Shown piece after piece: positions 17,270 through 27,125 of a stretch of DNA of 64,000 bases (position 1 is its first letter; each line of letters begins with the position of its first letter). The translations under genes and the position numbers were made by a program. Below the pieces are notes generated by a model. That model saw only the letters and a program-made list of their open reading frames with translations. It made no database searches and was not told where the DNA came from. This stretch comes from Polaromonas sp. (lineage in GTDB: Bacteria; Pseudomonadota; Gammaproteobacteria; Burkholderiales; Burkholderiaceae_C): contig NZ_JACDDD010000001.1 of assembly GCF_013817205.1 (NCBI RefSeq), positions 1-64,000 of the forward strand, written 5' to 3'.

Positions 17270-18476
17270 CACCGCCAAAGTCCTGATCGTTGACGACCTG
17301 CCCGACAACCTGCTGGCGCTCAACGCCCTGATTCGCCTGGAAGGCCGCGAAATCTTCCAGGCCAGCTCCGGCGAGGCAGCGCTGGACCTGCTGCTCGAGC
17401 ATGAGTTTGCGCTGGCCATCCTGGACGTGCAGATGCCCGGCATGAACGGCTTCGAGCTCGCCGAAATAATGCGCAGCACCGAAAAAACACGCAACATCCC
17501 CATCGTGTTTGTGACCGCTGCAGGCAAGGAATCGAACTACGCCTTCAAAGGCTACGAAACCGGCGCGGTGGACTTTCTGTACAAGCCGCTGGATACCGAA
17601 GCGGTCAGGAGCAAGGTCAATGTGTTTGTCGAACTCCATCTGCAGCGCAACGAAACGCGGCGCCAGGTACAGGCGCTCGAAATAAGCCGCGAGGAACAGG
17701 AAGTGCTGGTGCAGGAGTTGCAGGCCGCCGAGGCCGAGCTGAAGGTTGCCGTGCGCATGCGCGACGATTTCATGTCCATGGTGGCTCACGAACTGCGCAC
17801 ACCGCTCAACACCCTGTTTCTGGATGCGCAGTTACGCAAGATGCAGCTGGACCTCGGCAACACCGCCATGTTCGACGCGGCCTACCTGCAGAAAATGGTG
17901 GCACGCGACAAGCTGCAGGTGCAGAACATGGTGCGCCTGATCGACGACATGCTGGACGTCACCCGGCTGCGCAACAACCGCCTGTCAATACGCCCCAGCG
18001 ACGTCAACCTGCCGGTGCTGCTGGAGCGTGTGGTCGGCAATCTCGCCAACCAGGCCGCCTCGGCCGGCTGCGCCATCACGCTGCACGCCACGCAACCCGT
18101 CATCGGCTTCTGGGACGAGTTCCGTATCGAGCAGGTGCTCATCAACCTGCTGACCAACGCACTGCGTTACGGCAAGGGCCAACCCGTCGATGTGCGCATG
18201 ACACCGCTGCCCGACGGCGTGCGCATTGATGTTCGCGACGGCGGCTGCGGCATTTCGGTGGCTGACCAGAAGCGCATCTTCGGCCAGTTTGAACGCGCCA
18301 CTTCACGCGAAGGTGACCATACCGGCGGCCTCGGCCTGGGTCTGTACATCACCCGCCAGCTGGTGCATGCGCATGGCGGCAGCATCGAAGTGGCAAGCCA
18401 GCCCGACCACGGCTCGGTGTTCACCGTCCTGCTGCCGCTGCGGCCGCCCGTTGAGCCGGCGCTGGCTGCGGACTGA
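17256..18476 (+). CDS. Receiver-histidine kinase fusion
   Basis: Cytoplasmic protein of 406 residues with an N-terminal receiver (about 5-125; VDDLPDN, ILDVQMPGMNG, YKPLD) followed by a coiled coil, HisKA ([10 protein letters not shown], His about 177) and HATPase (NLLTNALRYG, GGLGLGLYIT). A receiver in front of a kinase suggests it is regulated by phosphotransfer, perhaps from the hybrid kinase three genes upstream. The start ATG 17256 lies inside the cheB 3' end. It is the last gene of the operon. Confidence 0.9.
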   Translation: MRIPDTAKVLIVDDLPDNLLALNALIRLEGREIFQASSGEAALDLLLEHEFALAILDVQMPGMNGFELAEIMRSTEKTRNIPIVFVTAAGKESNYAFKGYETGAVDFLYKPLDTEAVRSKVNVFVELHLQRNETRRQVQALEISREEQEVLVQELQAAEAELKVAVRMRDDFMSMVAHELRTPLNTLFLDAQLRKMQLDLGNTAMFDAAYLQKMVARDKLQVQNMVRLIDDMLDVTRLRNNRLSIRPSDVNLPVLLERVVGNLANQAASAGCAITLHATQPVIGFWDEFRIEQVLINLLTNALRYGKGQPVDVRMTPLPDGVRIDVRDGGCGISVADQKRIFGQFERATSREGDHTGGLGLGLYITRQLVHAHGGSIEVASQPDHGSVFTVLLPLRPPVEPALAAD

Positions 18477-18903
18477 CGGCTTGGCCACGCCGCCGGGCAT
18501 CGGCCTGCGGGCACCGGATGGGGTTCTGTATTTGAGCTCCCACCCGTCGGGCTGGGCCGTGGAGCGCAGGCAAAAAAAGCGGAACAGGGATCGCGATTGT
18601 TTGAGGTGAAGCCGAGTTCGAGCGAGACCCGCTTTTGGCGAGCACTGGCGGTTGCTCCCGCGCCAAGCGAAGCGGATGCAGACCATCGGCTCGGCTTTTT
18701 TTTGGGTTATTTTTCTTTCGGTGACGCAAAAGAAAAATTAGTTACCGCCGGGCACCCCCCTACTTGCTGGCAACTTCAGTGCATGGTCAACCCGCCACCG
18801 AGGCATAGACTTATTACTCCAAACGCACCCGCCTCCCCGCCAGTTACCATGTAGCCACAACAACATCACCACCGGCCGCCTGAGGCCGGAGAGGAAAAAT
18901 CTC
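18477..18903. other. Intergenic region with repeat family C
   Basis: No convincing gene. Bases about 18695-18775 contain GGCTCGGCTTTTTTTTGGG, TTTTCTTTCGGTGACGCAAA, AGAAAA and a GCCGGGCACCCCC...TTGCTGGCAA end. A related copy with the same order lies at 30325-30410. The 85-codon open frame here is made of repeat sequence and was not accepted as a gene. Confidence 0.6.
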
Positions 18904-20211
18904 ATGCATCGCATCGTCATCGTCGGAGGGGGCGCAGGCGGGCTGGCGCTGGCCACCCAGCTCGGCAAACGCCTGGGCAAAAAGGGGCTGGCCCAGATCA
19001 CGCTGGTCGACGCCGCCCGCACCCATGTGTGGAAGCCCCTGCTGCACCAGCTGGCGGCCGGCAGCTTTGACACCCATGCCGAGGAAATCGAATATCTTGC
19101 GCAGGCGCGCTGGAATCATTTCAAGTTCCGCCTGGGCCGGCTCGAAGGCCTGGACCGCGCCAGCAAAACCCTGCAACTCGCCGCCAGCCATGACGAGGCC
19201 GGACGCGAAATCACGCCGGCGCAGGAGCTGGGCTACGACACGCTGGTCATCGCCGTTGGCAGCCAGACCAACGACTTCGGCACCTTGGGCGCAGCCGAAC
19301 ACACCATCAAGCTGGACAGCCCGCAGGCTGCCAAACGTTTCAACGACCGGCTGATCAACGCCTGCATACGCGCGCAGACCGTTCCGCGTAGCGCAGGCAG
19401 CGGCCGCCTGACGGTGGCCATCGTCGGCGGCGGCGCCACCGGTGTGGAACTGGCGGCCGAACTGCATGCCTCGGCGCGTGTGCTGGCCAACTACGGCTTT
19501 GACCACATCCACCCGGAAAAAGACTTGCAGATCGTGCTGGTCGAGGCTGCGCCGCGCCTGCTGGCGCAACTGCCCCAGCGCCTGAGCGAATCAGCGCTGC
19601 GCGAGTTGCGCAAGCTGGCCATCGAGGTCCATACCAACGAGAAGGTCGTCGAGGTCACCGAAGGCAGCCTGAAGATGGCCAGCGGCAAGGTGATCTCGTC
19701 CAGCCTCACGGTCTGGGCCGCCGGCGTCAAGGCCGGCGACTTCCTGAAAACACTGGGCGGCGAGCAGGCACTGGAAACCAACCGGCTCAATCAGCTGGTC
19801 GTCAACGGCAACCTGCAGACCACCGACGCCAGCATCTTCGCCTTCGGCGACTGCGCCGCCTGCCAGCAACCCGACGGCACCTGGGTGCCGCCGCGTGCGC
19901 AGGCGGCCTACCAGCAGGCCATGTACCTGGTGAAGGCCTTGCCGCGCCTGCAGCGCGGCGAGCCGATGTCGCCGTTCGTCTTCAGAGACCAGGGCTCGCT
20001 GGTGTCGCTGTCCGAGTACTCCTCGGTCGGCAGCCTGATGGGCAGCCTCACCAAGGGCAGCTTTTTCATCGAAGGCCAGCTCGCCAAAGTGATGTACTGG
20101 GCGCTGCACAAGCAGCACCAGCTGGCGCTGGGCGGCTGGAAGAAAACCGCACTGATCACCCTGTCGGAAATGATTGACCGCACCTACCGCCCGCGCATCA
20201 AGTTGCACTGA
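18904..20211 (+). CDS. ndh: Type II NADH dehydrogenase / FAD-dependent oxidoreductase
   Basis: Single-subunit, non-proton-pumping NADH:quinone oxidoreductase of 435 residues. The N-terminal FAD Rossmann motif is VGGGAGG (6-12), the NADH-binding motif IVGGGATGVELAAE is in the middle and the FAD-closing FAFGDCAA is near residue 315. The C-terminal region is amphipathic, as expected for membrane association. It would feed electrons from cytosolic NADH to the quinone pool. No clear operon partner; two small genes follow on the same strand. Confidence 0.88.
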   Translation: MHRIVIVGGGAGGLALATQLGKRLGKKGLAQITLVDAARTHVWKPLLHQLAAGSFDTHAEEIEYLAQARWNHFKFRLGRLEGLDRASKTLQLAASHDEAGREITPAQELGYDTLVIAVGSQTNDFGTLGAAEHTIKLDSPQAAKRFNDRLINACIRAQTVPRSAGSGRLTVAIVGGGATGVELAAELHASARVLANYGFDHIHPEKDLQIVLVEAAPRLLAQLPQRLSESALRELRKLAIEVHTNEKVVEVTEGSLKMASGKVISSSLTVWAAGVKAGDFLKTLGGEQALETNRLNQLVVNGNLQTTDASIFAFGDCAACQQPDGTWVPPRAQAAYQQAMYLVKALPRLQRGEPMSPFVFRDQGSLVSLSEYSSVGSLMGSLTKGSFFIEGQLAKVMYWALHKQHQLALGGWKKTALITLSEMIDRTYRPRIKLH

Positions 20212-20250
20212 TAATCAGCGGCATTCCCATCAACCCAACGGAGAAACACC

Positions 20251-20394
20251 ATGGCCAAAGGACAGACCCACAACAACAAGATGGTCAAGAAACCGAAAAA
20301 AGACACCTCGCCACCGAAAGCGGTGTCGCCCGACGCGGTGCGCCCGACCATCGTCACCCAAGTCCCCCTGCGCGGCAAACTGAAGAACAAGTAA
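20251..20394 (+). CDS. Small basic conserved protein of unknown function
   Basis: A 47-residue Lys-rich protein starting MAKGQTHNNKMVKKPKK, preceded by CGGAGAAACACC, a good ribosome binding site. Small proteins with the MAKGQ...N...KKPKK pattern occur widely in proteobacteria as I remember them, which argues that this is real. No function is known to me. It lies 39 bp after ndh and two bases before the VF530-domain gene. Confidence 0.7.
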   Translation: MAKGQTHNNKMVKKPKKDTSPPKAVSPDAVRPTIVTQVPLRGKLKNK

Positions 20395-20396
20395 AA

Positions 20397-21013
<617 letters not shown>

Positions 21014-21035
21014 TTAAACACTTGCTGATGGCTCC

Positions 21036-21737
21036 ATGATGCTGCCTGGCTCATCGCAAAACAATGACCTCAGAGGTAATGACGCCGCGCCGCGCGGTTT
21101 TGAAATAGTCCATGCCGACGCCAGCCTGCTGGTGCTCAACAAGGCCGCCGGCCTGCTGTCGGTACCGGGCCGGGGTGAGGACAAGCAGGACTGTCTGAGC
21201 ACACGGGTGCAACAACATTACCCCGACGCGCTGGTCGTGCACAGGCTCGATATGGCCACTTCGGGCCTGTTGATGATGGCGCGCAGCATCGCCATCCAGC
21301 GCGCACTCGGCGCGCTGTTCGAGCGCCGTCAGGTCAACAAGCGCTACGTCGCGGTGGTCGATGGCGACCCTGTCACCCCGCCCGGCGCCGGAGCCTGGGG
21401 CCTGATCGACCTACCCATCGCCGTGGACTGGCCGAGCCGCCCGCTGCGCGTCATTGACGCAGAGCATGGCAAAGCCAGCCAGACACGCTGGCGCGTATTG
21501 GGGCACGATGCGCTCACCCGCAGCTCACGCCTGGAACTGGCGCCGTTGACCGGCCGATCGCACCAGTTGCGCGTGCACCTGCAGGCCATCGGCCACCCCA
21601 TCCTGGGGGATCGCCTGTACGGCGACGCCACCGTGCAGGCACGCGCGCCGGGCCTGCTGCTGCACGCCAGCCGTTTGCAGTTTGCACATCCCGTCAGCGG
21701 TGAGCTGATGGATCTCCGCAGTGCGCCTCCGTTCTGA
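21036..21737 (+). CDS. RluA-family pseudouridine synthase
   Basis: Enzyme of 233 residues that would isomerise uridine to pseudouridine in rRNA or tRNA. The catalytic motif HRLDMATSGLL carries the Asp, and LNKAAGLLSVPG, NKRYVAVVDG and GRSHQLRVHLQAIGHPILGD are family signatures. Without an S4 domain and at this length it is closest to E. coli RluA (219 residues), which modifies 23S U746 and some tRNAs. The exact site is not deducible. It is divergent from the orphan subunit c gene with 37 bp between. Confidence 0.88.
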   Translation: MMLPGSSQNNDLRGNDAAPRGFEIVHADASLLVLNKAAGLLSVPGRGEDKQDCLSTRVQQHYPDALVVHRLDMATSGLLMMARSIAIQRALGALFERRQVNKRYVAVVDGDPVTPPGAGAWGLIDLPIAVDWPSRPLRVIDAEHGKASQTRWRVLGHDALTRSSRLELAPLTGRSHQLRVHLQAIGHPILGDRLYGDATVQARAPGLLLHASRLQFAHPVSGELMDLRSAPPF

Positions 21738-21807
21738 ACACTGACGCAGGGGCGCGGAACTTCGTCGACGTCGGCTGCATCTGATGACCATCAGAAACGG
21801 AGTTCTC

Positions 21808-22440
21808 ATGCCCACTGACCGCCCAACTTTGCTTCGTCGTCGTACCGTCGCCGCCGCCCTGGTGGCCTTCCCCGCCCTGTGGCTGGGCCCGCGCGCGCAA
21901 CCAGGCACCGCCCGGCGCGCCACACCCTCGCAAACCGAAGGGCCGTTTTACCCGGTGGCTTTGCCCAGGGACAGCGACCCCGACCTGCTGCGCAACGGCA
22001 CGCTGGTCTATCCCGAGGGCGAGCCGGCCTGGGTCGAGGGCCAGGTCAGCGATCTGGCCGGCAAACCGGTGGCAGGTGCCCGCGTCGAGATCTGGCAGTG
22101 CGACCACGCCGGCCACTATCACCACCCCGGCGACGGCGACCGGGCAGACCGGCGCTTCCAGGGCTTCGGCAGCGTCACGGTGGCTGCCGACGGACGCTAC
22201 CGCTTTCGCACGCTCCGGCCGGTCGCTTATGCCGGGCGCACACCGCACATCCATGTGAAAGTCAAGCTCGGCCAGCGCGAACTGCTGACAACCCAGCTGT
22301 ATGTGGCCGGAGACGCCGGCAACACACGCGATTTTTTGTGGCGCCGGCTCGATGAGACGGACCGGGCAGCATTGACCGTTCCGTTCACGGCAGGTAATGA
22401 TGGCCTGCGTGCAAACTTTCCCATTGTTGTGACGGCCTGA
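21808..22440 (+). CDS. Intradiol ring-cleavage dioxygenase-like protein, exported
   Basis: Protein of 210 residues with an N-terminal RRR and hydrophobic stretch (10-30) that suggests a Tat signal. TEGPFYP (43-49) and the 2-Tyr/2-His iron site are visible: Tyr104 in GHYHHPG, Tyr141, His147 and His149 in YAGRTPHIHV. Members of this group (protocatechuate-dioxygenase-like, single subunit) are often annotated without known substrate. The fold would open a catechol-type ring between the hydroxyls. ATG 21808 follows CGGAG; an upstream ATG at 21784 is less well placed. Confidence 0.85.
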   Translation: MPTDRPTLLRRRTVAAALVAFPALWLGPRAQPGTARRATPSQTEGPFYPVALPRDSDPDLLRNGTLVYPEGEPAWVEGQVSDLAGKPVAGARVEIWQCDHAGHYHHPGDGDRADRRFQGFGSVTVAADGRYRFRTLRPVAYAGRTPHIHVKVKLGQRELLTTQLYVAGDAGNTRDFLWRRLDETDRAALTVPFTAGNDGLRANFPIVVTA

Positions 22441-22489
22441 GGCGCACAAACCGGCATGCCGGTCGCGTTTGTCAGTAACATCGGCAGCT

Positions 22490-23245
22490 ATGACCCACCA
22501 CCTTTTCATCCTGACCGGCGCTTCCCGCGGCATGGGCCTGGCCATGGCGCGGCAACTGCTTAAACCGGGCCATACGCTGCTGTGCATCTCGCGCAAGACC
22601 AACGACACCCTGGCCGCGCAGGCCAAGCTCGCAGGCGCGGCGCTGGTGCAGTGGCCGCAGGACCTGGCGCACAGCGTCGATCTCAGCGCGCGACTGGAGC
22701 AATGGCTGCGCGAGCTGGCCGGCGAAGGTTTTGCCAGCGCCGTATTGATCAACAACGCCGGCGTGATCCCCCGGATTGGCCCGCTCAGCGATGCGGATGC
22801 CGACGACCTGCACCAGGGTCTGGCTGTCGGACTGGAAGCGCCCATGCAACTGACCGCCGCCTTCCTGCGCGCCACCGAAAGCTGGACCGCCCAACGCAAG
22901 GTGCTCAACATCTCGTCGGGACTGGGACGCAAGGCCATGGCGTCCCAGTCGATTTATTGCGCCGCCAAAGCCGGCATGGACCACTTCACACGCTGCGTGG
23001 CCCTGGAAGAAGCGCTCAAGCCCCGGGGCGCCACGCTCTGCTCACTGGCGCCCGGCGTAATCGACACCGACATGCAAACCCAGCTACGCGGCGCCGAAGC
23101 GGCGGCCTTTCCGGACCAGAGCAACTTCATCAACCTCAAGGAGCGCGGTCTGCTGACCTCACCGGAAGAAGCTGCCGCACGCATCCTGGCCTTTTTGGCC
23201 AGAGCGGACTTCGGCAGCCAGCCGGTGGCAGATGTAAGAGACTGA
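22490..23245 (+). CDS. Short-chain dehydrogenase/reductase
   Basis: NAD(P)-dependent oxidoreductase of 251 residues. TGASRGMG (9-16) binds the cofactor, LINNAG (87-91) is present, and the catalytic set is Ser142/143, Tyr156 and Lys160 in SIYCAAK. The pattern resembles sepiapterin-reductase-like or benzil-reductase-like SDRs, but the substrate is unknown. The ATG at 22490 is chosen because the conserved first strand begins just after it. Confidence 0.88.
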   Translation: MTHHLFILTGASRGMGLAMARQLLKPGHTLLCISRKTNDTLAAQAKLAGAALVQWPQDLAHSVDLSARLEQWLRELAGEGFASAVLINNAGVIPRIGPLSDADADDLHQGLAVGLEAPMQLTAAFLRATESWTAQRKVLNISSGLGRKAMASQSIYCAAKAGMDHFTRCVALEEALKPRGATLCSLAPGVIDTDMQTQLRGAEAAAFPDQSNFINLKERGLLTSPEEAAARILAFLARADFGSQPVADVRD

Positions 23246-23249
23246 GTCT

Positions 23250-23316
23250 GTTTGCTACATATTTTATAGCTATGTGCGCTTGATGCATAAGGGCTGGAGG
23301 CCGAATTATTCATAAA
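23250..23316 (+). repeat. Dispersed repeat family A, intergenic copy
   Basis: It reads TTTGCTACATATTTTATAGC, then GCGCTTGATGCATAAGGGC and TGGAGGCCGAATTATTCAT. It lies right after the SDR stop codon. The remaining bases to 23488 hold a C-homopolymer of about 10 (23401-23410) and no gene. Confidence 0.65.
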
Positions 23317-23488
23317 TTGAGCCTGCGCGCGATTCGACGCAGTCAGTCATCGCGCTGCGCCCCTGTCTTGCTCTTGGCGCTAGTTGCAACTCCCCAATCG
23401 CCCCCCCCCCACGGCTTCCCAGCCGACGCACCATTACGCAGAACTCGGTTAAGGTTAAGGTCTGCATGACAAGCCATCACGCGCGCAC

Positions 23489-24415
23489 ATGACCCCACCC
23501 AAATCCGCTACTTTTCCCTCGTCCGCCGACAGGCCGCTGACCGGCTGGCGGCTGCGCTGGTACACGGTTATCTTTGAATCTGACACGCGGGCCGGCCGCT
23601 GGTTTGACCTGTCCCTGCTCGCTATCATCCTGCTGAGCATTGCGGTGGTGATGGCCGATAGCGTGCAGGCGCTTCAACTGCGTCATGGCCGCGTTTTCAT
23701 GACGCTGGAATGGTTGTTCACGCTGCTGTTCACGGCCGAGTACATCGCACGCCTGCTTTCTGTGCGCCGGCCGCTGCAGTACGCGACGAGTTTCTTCGGG
23801 ATCGTCGATCTGGTGGCGGTGCTGCCCACTTACCTGGCGCTGTTTTTCCCGGAGCTGCATGCGCTCATCGACGTGCGTGTGCTTCGCTTGCTGCGCGTGT
23901 TCCGGATTTTGAAGCTGGCTGCTTATGTCGCCGAATACCAGTTTCTCGGACGAGCGCTGGCGGCCAGTGGCCGCAAGATACTGATTTTTTTGTCGGCCGT
24001 GCTGATGCTGGTGCTCATCATGGGCACGGTGATGTATGTGGTTGAGGGTCAGGCCAACGGCTTCACCAGCATCCCGACATCCGTCTACTGGGCCATCAGC
24101 ACGGTGACCACCGTGGGTTTTGGCGACATCACGCCCAAGACCGACCTCGGGCGCTTGATTGCCTCTTTCATGATGTTGATGGGCTGGGGCATTCTGGCCG
24201 TGCCGACGGGCATTGTCACGGCCGAAATGTCGTCGCAGCGCCGCTCCCATTGGTCGCATGCGCCGACCACGCGCACCTGCCACGAGTGCCTGACCGAGGG
24301 TCATGCCGCAGAGGCAAGTTTTTGCTTCAATTGCGGCGCGCGTTTGCCGGTCTACCAGCAGGAAGCGGCGCCGGAGAAAGCCTCAGCAAAGAAGCGCCCT
24401 AAGCGCCCGCCGTGA
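23489..24415 (+). CDS. Voltage-gated potassium channel subunit with zinc-ribbon tail
   Basis: Six-helix ion channel of 308 residues in the inner membrane. The S4-like helix VRVLRLLRVFRILKL (129-143) has regularly spaced Arg, and the selectivity filter TTVGFGD is at 207-213. After S6 a cytoplasmic tail carries CHEC (264-267) and CFNC (279-282), a likely zinc ribbon, followed by a Lys/Pro-rich end. The 3' end overlaps the convergent yaeQ gene by 17 bp. Selectivity for K+ is expected from the filter. Confidence 0.9.
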   Translation: MTPPKSATFPSSADRPLTGWRLRWYTVIFESDTRAGRWFDLSLLAIILLSIAVVMADSVQALQLRHGRVFMTLEWLFTLLFTAEYIARLLSVRRPLQYATSFFGIVDLVAVLPTYLALFFPELHALIDVRVLRLLRVFRILKLAAYVAEYQFLGRALAASGRKILIFLSAVLMLVLIMGTVMYVVEGQANGFTSIPTSVYWAISTVTTVGFGDITPKTDLGRLIASFMMLMGWGILAVPTGIVTAEMSSQRRSHWSHAPTTRTCHECLTEGHAAEASFCFNCGARLPVYQQEAAPEKASAKKRPKRPP

Positions 24416-24956
24416 GCCGGCGTGGCGTGATCTCGACGGAGTTCGCCGGAGTACTCATCCAGACCGTGCCGTCCTGTACAGAGACCTGTAGCTGCATGCT
24501 ACGTTCGGCCAGTTTGGCCAGGGCCTGGCTTTGCGCCGCATCAATTTGCCAAACCATCAGGTTGTCAGCCCGCGTGAGTTTACTTTCGATGTTTTTCCAC
24601 CAGACTGGCGTGCTGCTAGCAAAGCTGTAAACGCTCACCCGTTCGGACCGGCCGGCGGCGCGCATCAGACGCTTGTCGTCGGGCTGGCCGACGTCGATCC
24701 AGTGCAGGATGTGGTCGGTGTAGTCCTTGTGCCAGAGCGCGGCCTCGTCGACATCCCACAAGTCTTTTGCGAACTCAAGGTGGCCCTTTTTGTCGTCGGC
24801 GGGGACATTCATCGCATAGGCCAGCAGCCGGATCATCATGCGTTCATCCGCCTCAGATGGATGGCGTGCAATCGTCACGTTGTGGTCGCCGTAAATGCCG
24901 CGGTCCATGTCGGCAATCGCCAGTTGCGCTTTGTAGATGGTGGCTTTGAGTGCCAT
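24399..24956 (-). CDS. yaeQ: YaeQ family protein
   Basis: YaeQ proteins adopt a PD-(D/E)XK nuclease-like fold; their biological role is not settled. The 185 residues include the family start MALKATIYKAQLAIADMDRG, ERMMIRLLAYAM and the C-terminal WMSTPANSVEITP. I chose ATG 24956 because homologues begin with MALKATI; the frame stays open upstream. It is divergent from the flavin-dependent monooxygenase gene and convergent with the channel gene, overlapping it by 17 bp. Confidence 0.9.
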   Translation of the reverse strand: MALKATIYKAQLAIADMDRGIYGDHNVTIARHPSEADERMMIRLLAYAMNVPADDKKGHLEFAKDLWDVDEAALWHKDYTDHILHWIDVGQPDDKRLMRAAGRSERVSVYSFASSTPVWWKNIESKLTRADNLMVWQIDAAQSQALAKLAERSMQLQVSVQDGTVWMSTPANSVEITPRRLTAGA

Positions 24957-25037
24957 GTTGGTTTTCTGGATGTTATCGGTAGAGGCCTGTATTGGAACAG
25001 ACAGGCAAGGGCAAGTCAGTCTGGCTATCATGATCCC

Positions 25038-26045
25038 ATGATCCGACTGTCTGTTCTTGATCAATCGGTGGCCGTGACCGGCCGCAGCGCCGATGCCTCC
25101 ATCCGTGAAACCCTGGCCCTGGCTCAACACTGCGAAACACTCGGGTATCAGCGCTTTTGGGTCAGCGAACACCACAGTCACCCGACCATCGTGGGCAGCG
25201 CACCCGAGGTGCTGATGGCGGCGATCGCGGCGACCACTCAGCGCATACGCATAGGCAGCGCCGGCGTGATGCTGCCGCACTATTCAGCGCTCAAGGTGGC
25301 CGAGCAGTTTCGCGTGCTTGAAGCGCTGGCGCCCGGGCGCATCGACCTGGGCGTCGGCCGTGCACCGGGCTCGGACGGCCGCACAGCGCAGTTGCTCAAC
25401 CCGCAGACGCGTAGCGCCGCTGACCACTTCCCGCTGCAGGTGCGTGAGCTGCAGGCCTGGGTGAGCGGCACCGAATTGCCTGAAGGCCACCCGGGGCGGG
25501 GTGTGACGGCCGAGCCCAGGGGGCCGACCGCACCGACCTTGTGGATGCTGGGCAGCTCGAACTATGGCGCGCAACTGGCGGCGCACTACGGCCTGCCGTA
25601 TGCGTTTGCCTGGTTCATCACCGACGGGCAGGGCGCGGAAGAGGCCATCGCGCTGTACCGAGAACTGTATCGCCCCAGCGTGCAGCATCCGCAGCCGCAG
25701 CCCGCCCTGTGTTTGTGGGCGCTGGCGGCTGATACCGAAGAAGATGCCTGGCATCATTTCTCGGGCCGCGAGCGCTGGAAGATGGACCGCAACCGCGGCG
25801 TGCTTGGGGCGCTGCAGTCGCCGGCCGAGGTGGCGCTGTTGCCTTACAGTCCTTCTGAAAAGATCCAGGCGGAGCAGATCAGGCGATCCGCGCTGGTGGG
25901 CAGCGGCGCGCAGGTTGCCGAAAAATTGCGTCATCTGGCCGCAGCGCTGGAGATTGAGGAACTGGTGGTGATCACTTGGGCCCATGACCCGGCCGTGCGG
26001 CGGCGCTCCTACGAATTGCTGGCAGCGCAATTTCGCACGGATTAG
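25038..26045 (+). CDS. Luciferase-like (LLM) flavin-dependent monooxygenase
   Basis: FMN-dependent oxidoreductase of 335 residues, bacterial-luciferase family, close in style to E. coli YhbW. RFWVSEHHS, IRIGSAGVMLPHYSALKVAEQF and LGVGRAPGSD are characteristic. The substrate is unknown. A MetE-like gene begins 33 bp downstream and an esterase overlaps that gene, so the three are probably one operon. Confidence 0.88.
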   Translation: MIRLSVLDQSVAVTGRSADASIRETLALAQHCETLGYQRFWVSEHHSHPTIVGSAPEVLMAAIAATTQRIRIGSAGVMLPHYSALKVAEQFRVLEALAPGRIDLGVGRAPGSDGRTAQLLNPQTRSAADHFPLQVRELQAWVSGTELPEGHPGRGVTAEPRGPTAPTLWMLGSSNYGAQLAAHYGLPYAFAWFITDGQGAEEAIALYRELYRPSVQHPQPQPALCLWALAADTEEDAWHHFSGRERWKMDRNRGVLGALQSPAEVALLPYSPSEKIQAEQIRRSALVGSGAQVAEKLRHLAAALEIEELVVITWAHDPAVRRRSYELLAAQFRTD

Positions 26046-26078
26046 CCCTTCATACTTCCATCAACAACAGGAAACCCC

Positions 26079-27125
26079 ATGACAAGAGCAATCTTCAGCA
26101 GCACCATTGCCGGCAGCCTGCCCAAGCCGGCCTGGCTGTCGGAAACCCGCAAACTCTGGCCCCAATGGAAGGCCGAAGGTGCCGAACTTGCGCAGGCCAA
26201 GGCCGACGCCACCCTGCTGTGGATCAAGGCGCAGGAGGATGCGGGTCTCGACGTGATAGGTGACGGCGAGCAGTCGCGCCAGCATTTTGTGCATGGCTTT
26301 CTCGAGCAAGTCGAAGGCATTGACTTTGAGCACAAGGTCAAGATGGGCATACGCGACAACCGCTATGACGCCATGGTGCCGCAGGTGGTGGCGCCGCTCA
26401 GGATCAAGGGCCGTGTACATGCGGCCGAGGCGCAATTGCTGCGCGCGCATACCGACAAAAAAATCAAGTTCACTCTGCCAGGCCCGATGACGATTGTGGA
26501 CACCGTAGCCGACCGGTTTTACGGCGACCGCATCAAACTGGCCATGGCCTTTGCCGAGCTGCTGAACCAGGAAGCGCTGGCCTTGCAGGCCGACGGTGTG
26601 GACATCATCCAGTTTGACGAGCCGGCCTTCAACGTGTACATGAAAGACGCGGCCGACTGGGGCGTGAAGGCGCTGGAGCGCGCTGCACAGGGCCTGACCT
26701 GCACCACCGCCGTTCACATCTGTTACGGCTACGGTATCAAGGCCAATGATGACTGGAAGCTGACTCTGGGTGAGGAGTGGCGCCAGTACGAGCAGGTACT
26801 GCCGGCACTGGCCAAAAGCAGCATCCAGCAGGTCAGCCTGGAGTGTTACCACTCGCATGTGCCGCCGCATCTGATGGCACTACTCGAGGGCAAAGACGTG
26901 ATGGTCGGCGTGATCGACGTCGCCAGCGAAGAGATCGAAACACCCGAGCAGATCGCCGACACCATCGGCATGGCCCTGCAGTACGTGCCGAAGAACCGCC
27001 TGCTGCCCTGCACCAACTGCGGCCTGGCACCCATGGACCGCGAGATTGCGCTCAAAAAGCTGCAGGCGCTGGCCCAGGGAGCTGCGCTCGCGCGAGAGCG
27101 TTACGCGGCATGGGGGCAGGCATGA
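26079..27125 (+). CDS. Core MetE-like methionine synthase (catalytic domain only)
   Basis: The 348 residues match the C-terminal, zinc-binding half of cobalamin-independent methionine synthase. The zinc ligands are visible as His213 and Cys215 (VHICYG), Glu255 (LECYHS) and Cys314 (CTNCGLAP). The N-terminal half that helps bind folate in E. coli MetE (753 residues) is missing. Short 'core' MetE proteins are known; one bacterial family (MesD) needs a partner protein, MesX (DUF1852), which is not in this window. Methyl transfer to homocysteine is expected; the methyl donor is not known. Its TGA overlaps the ATG of the next gene. Confidence 0.85.
   Translation: MTRAIFSSTIAGSLPKPAWLSETRKLWPQWKAEGAELAQAKADATLLWIKAQEDAGLDVIGDGEQSRQHFVHGFLEQVEGIDFEHKVKMGIRDNRYDAMVPQVVAPLRIKGRVHAAEAQLLRAHTDKKIKFTLPGPMTIVDTVADRFYGDRIKLAMAFAELLNQEALALQADGVDIIQFDEPAFNVYMKDAADWGVKALERAAQGLTCTTAVHICYGYGIKANDDWKLTLGEEWRQYEQVLPALAKSSIQQVSLECYHSHVPPHLMALLEGKDVMVGVIDVASEEIETPEQIADTIGMALQYVPKNRLLPCTNCGLAPMDREIALKKLQALAQGAALARERYAAWGQA

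Noticed and set aside
18597-18854. 85-codon frame in the gap before ndh
   Set aside because: Composed of repeat family C sequence with no ribosome binding site.
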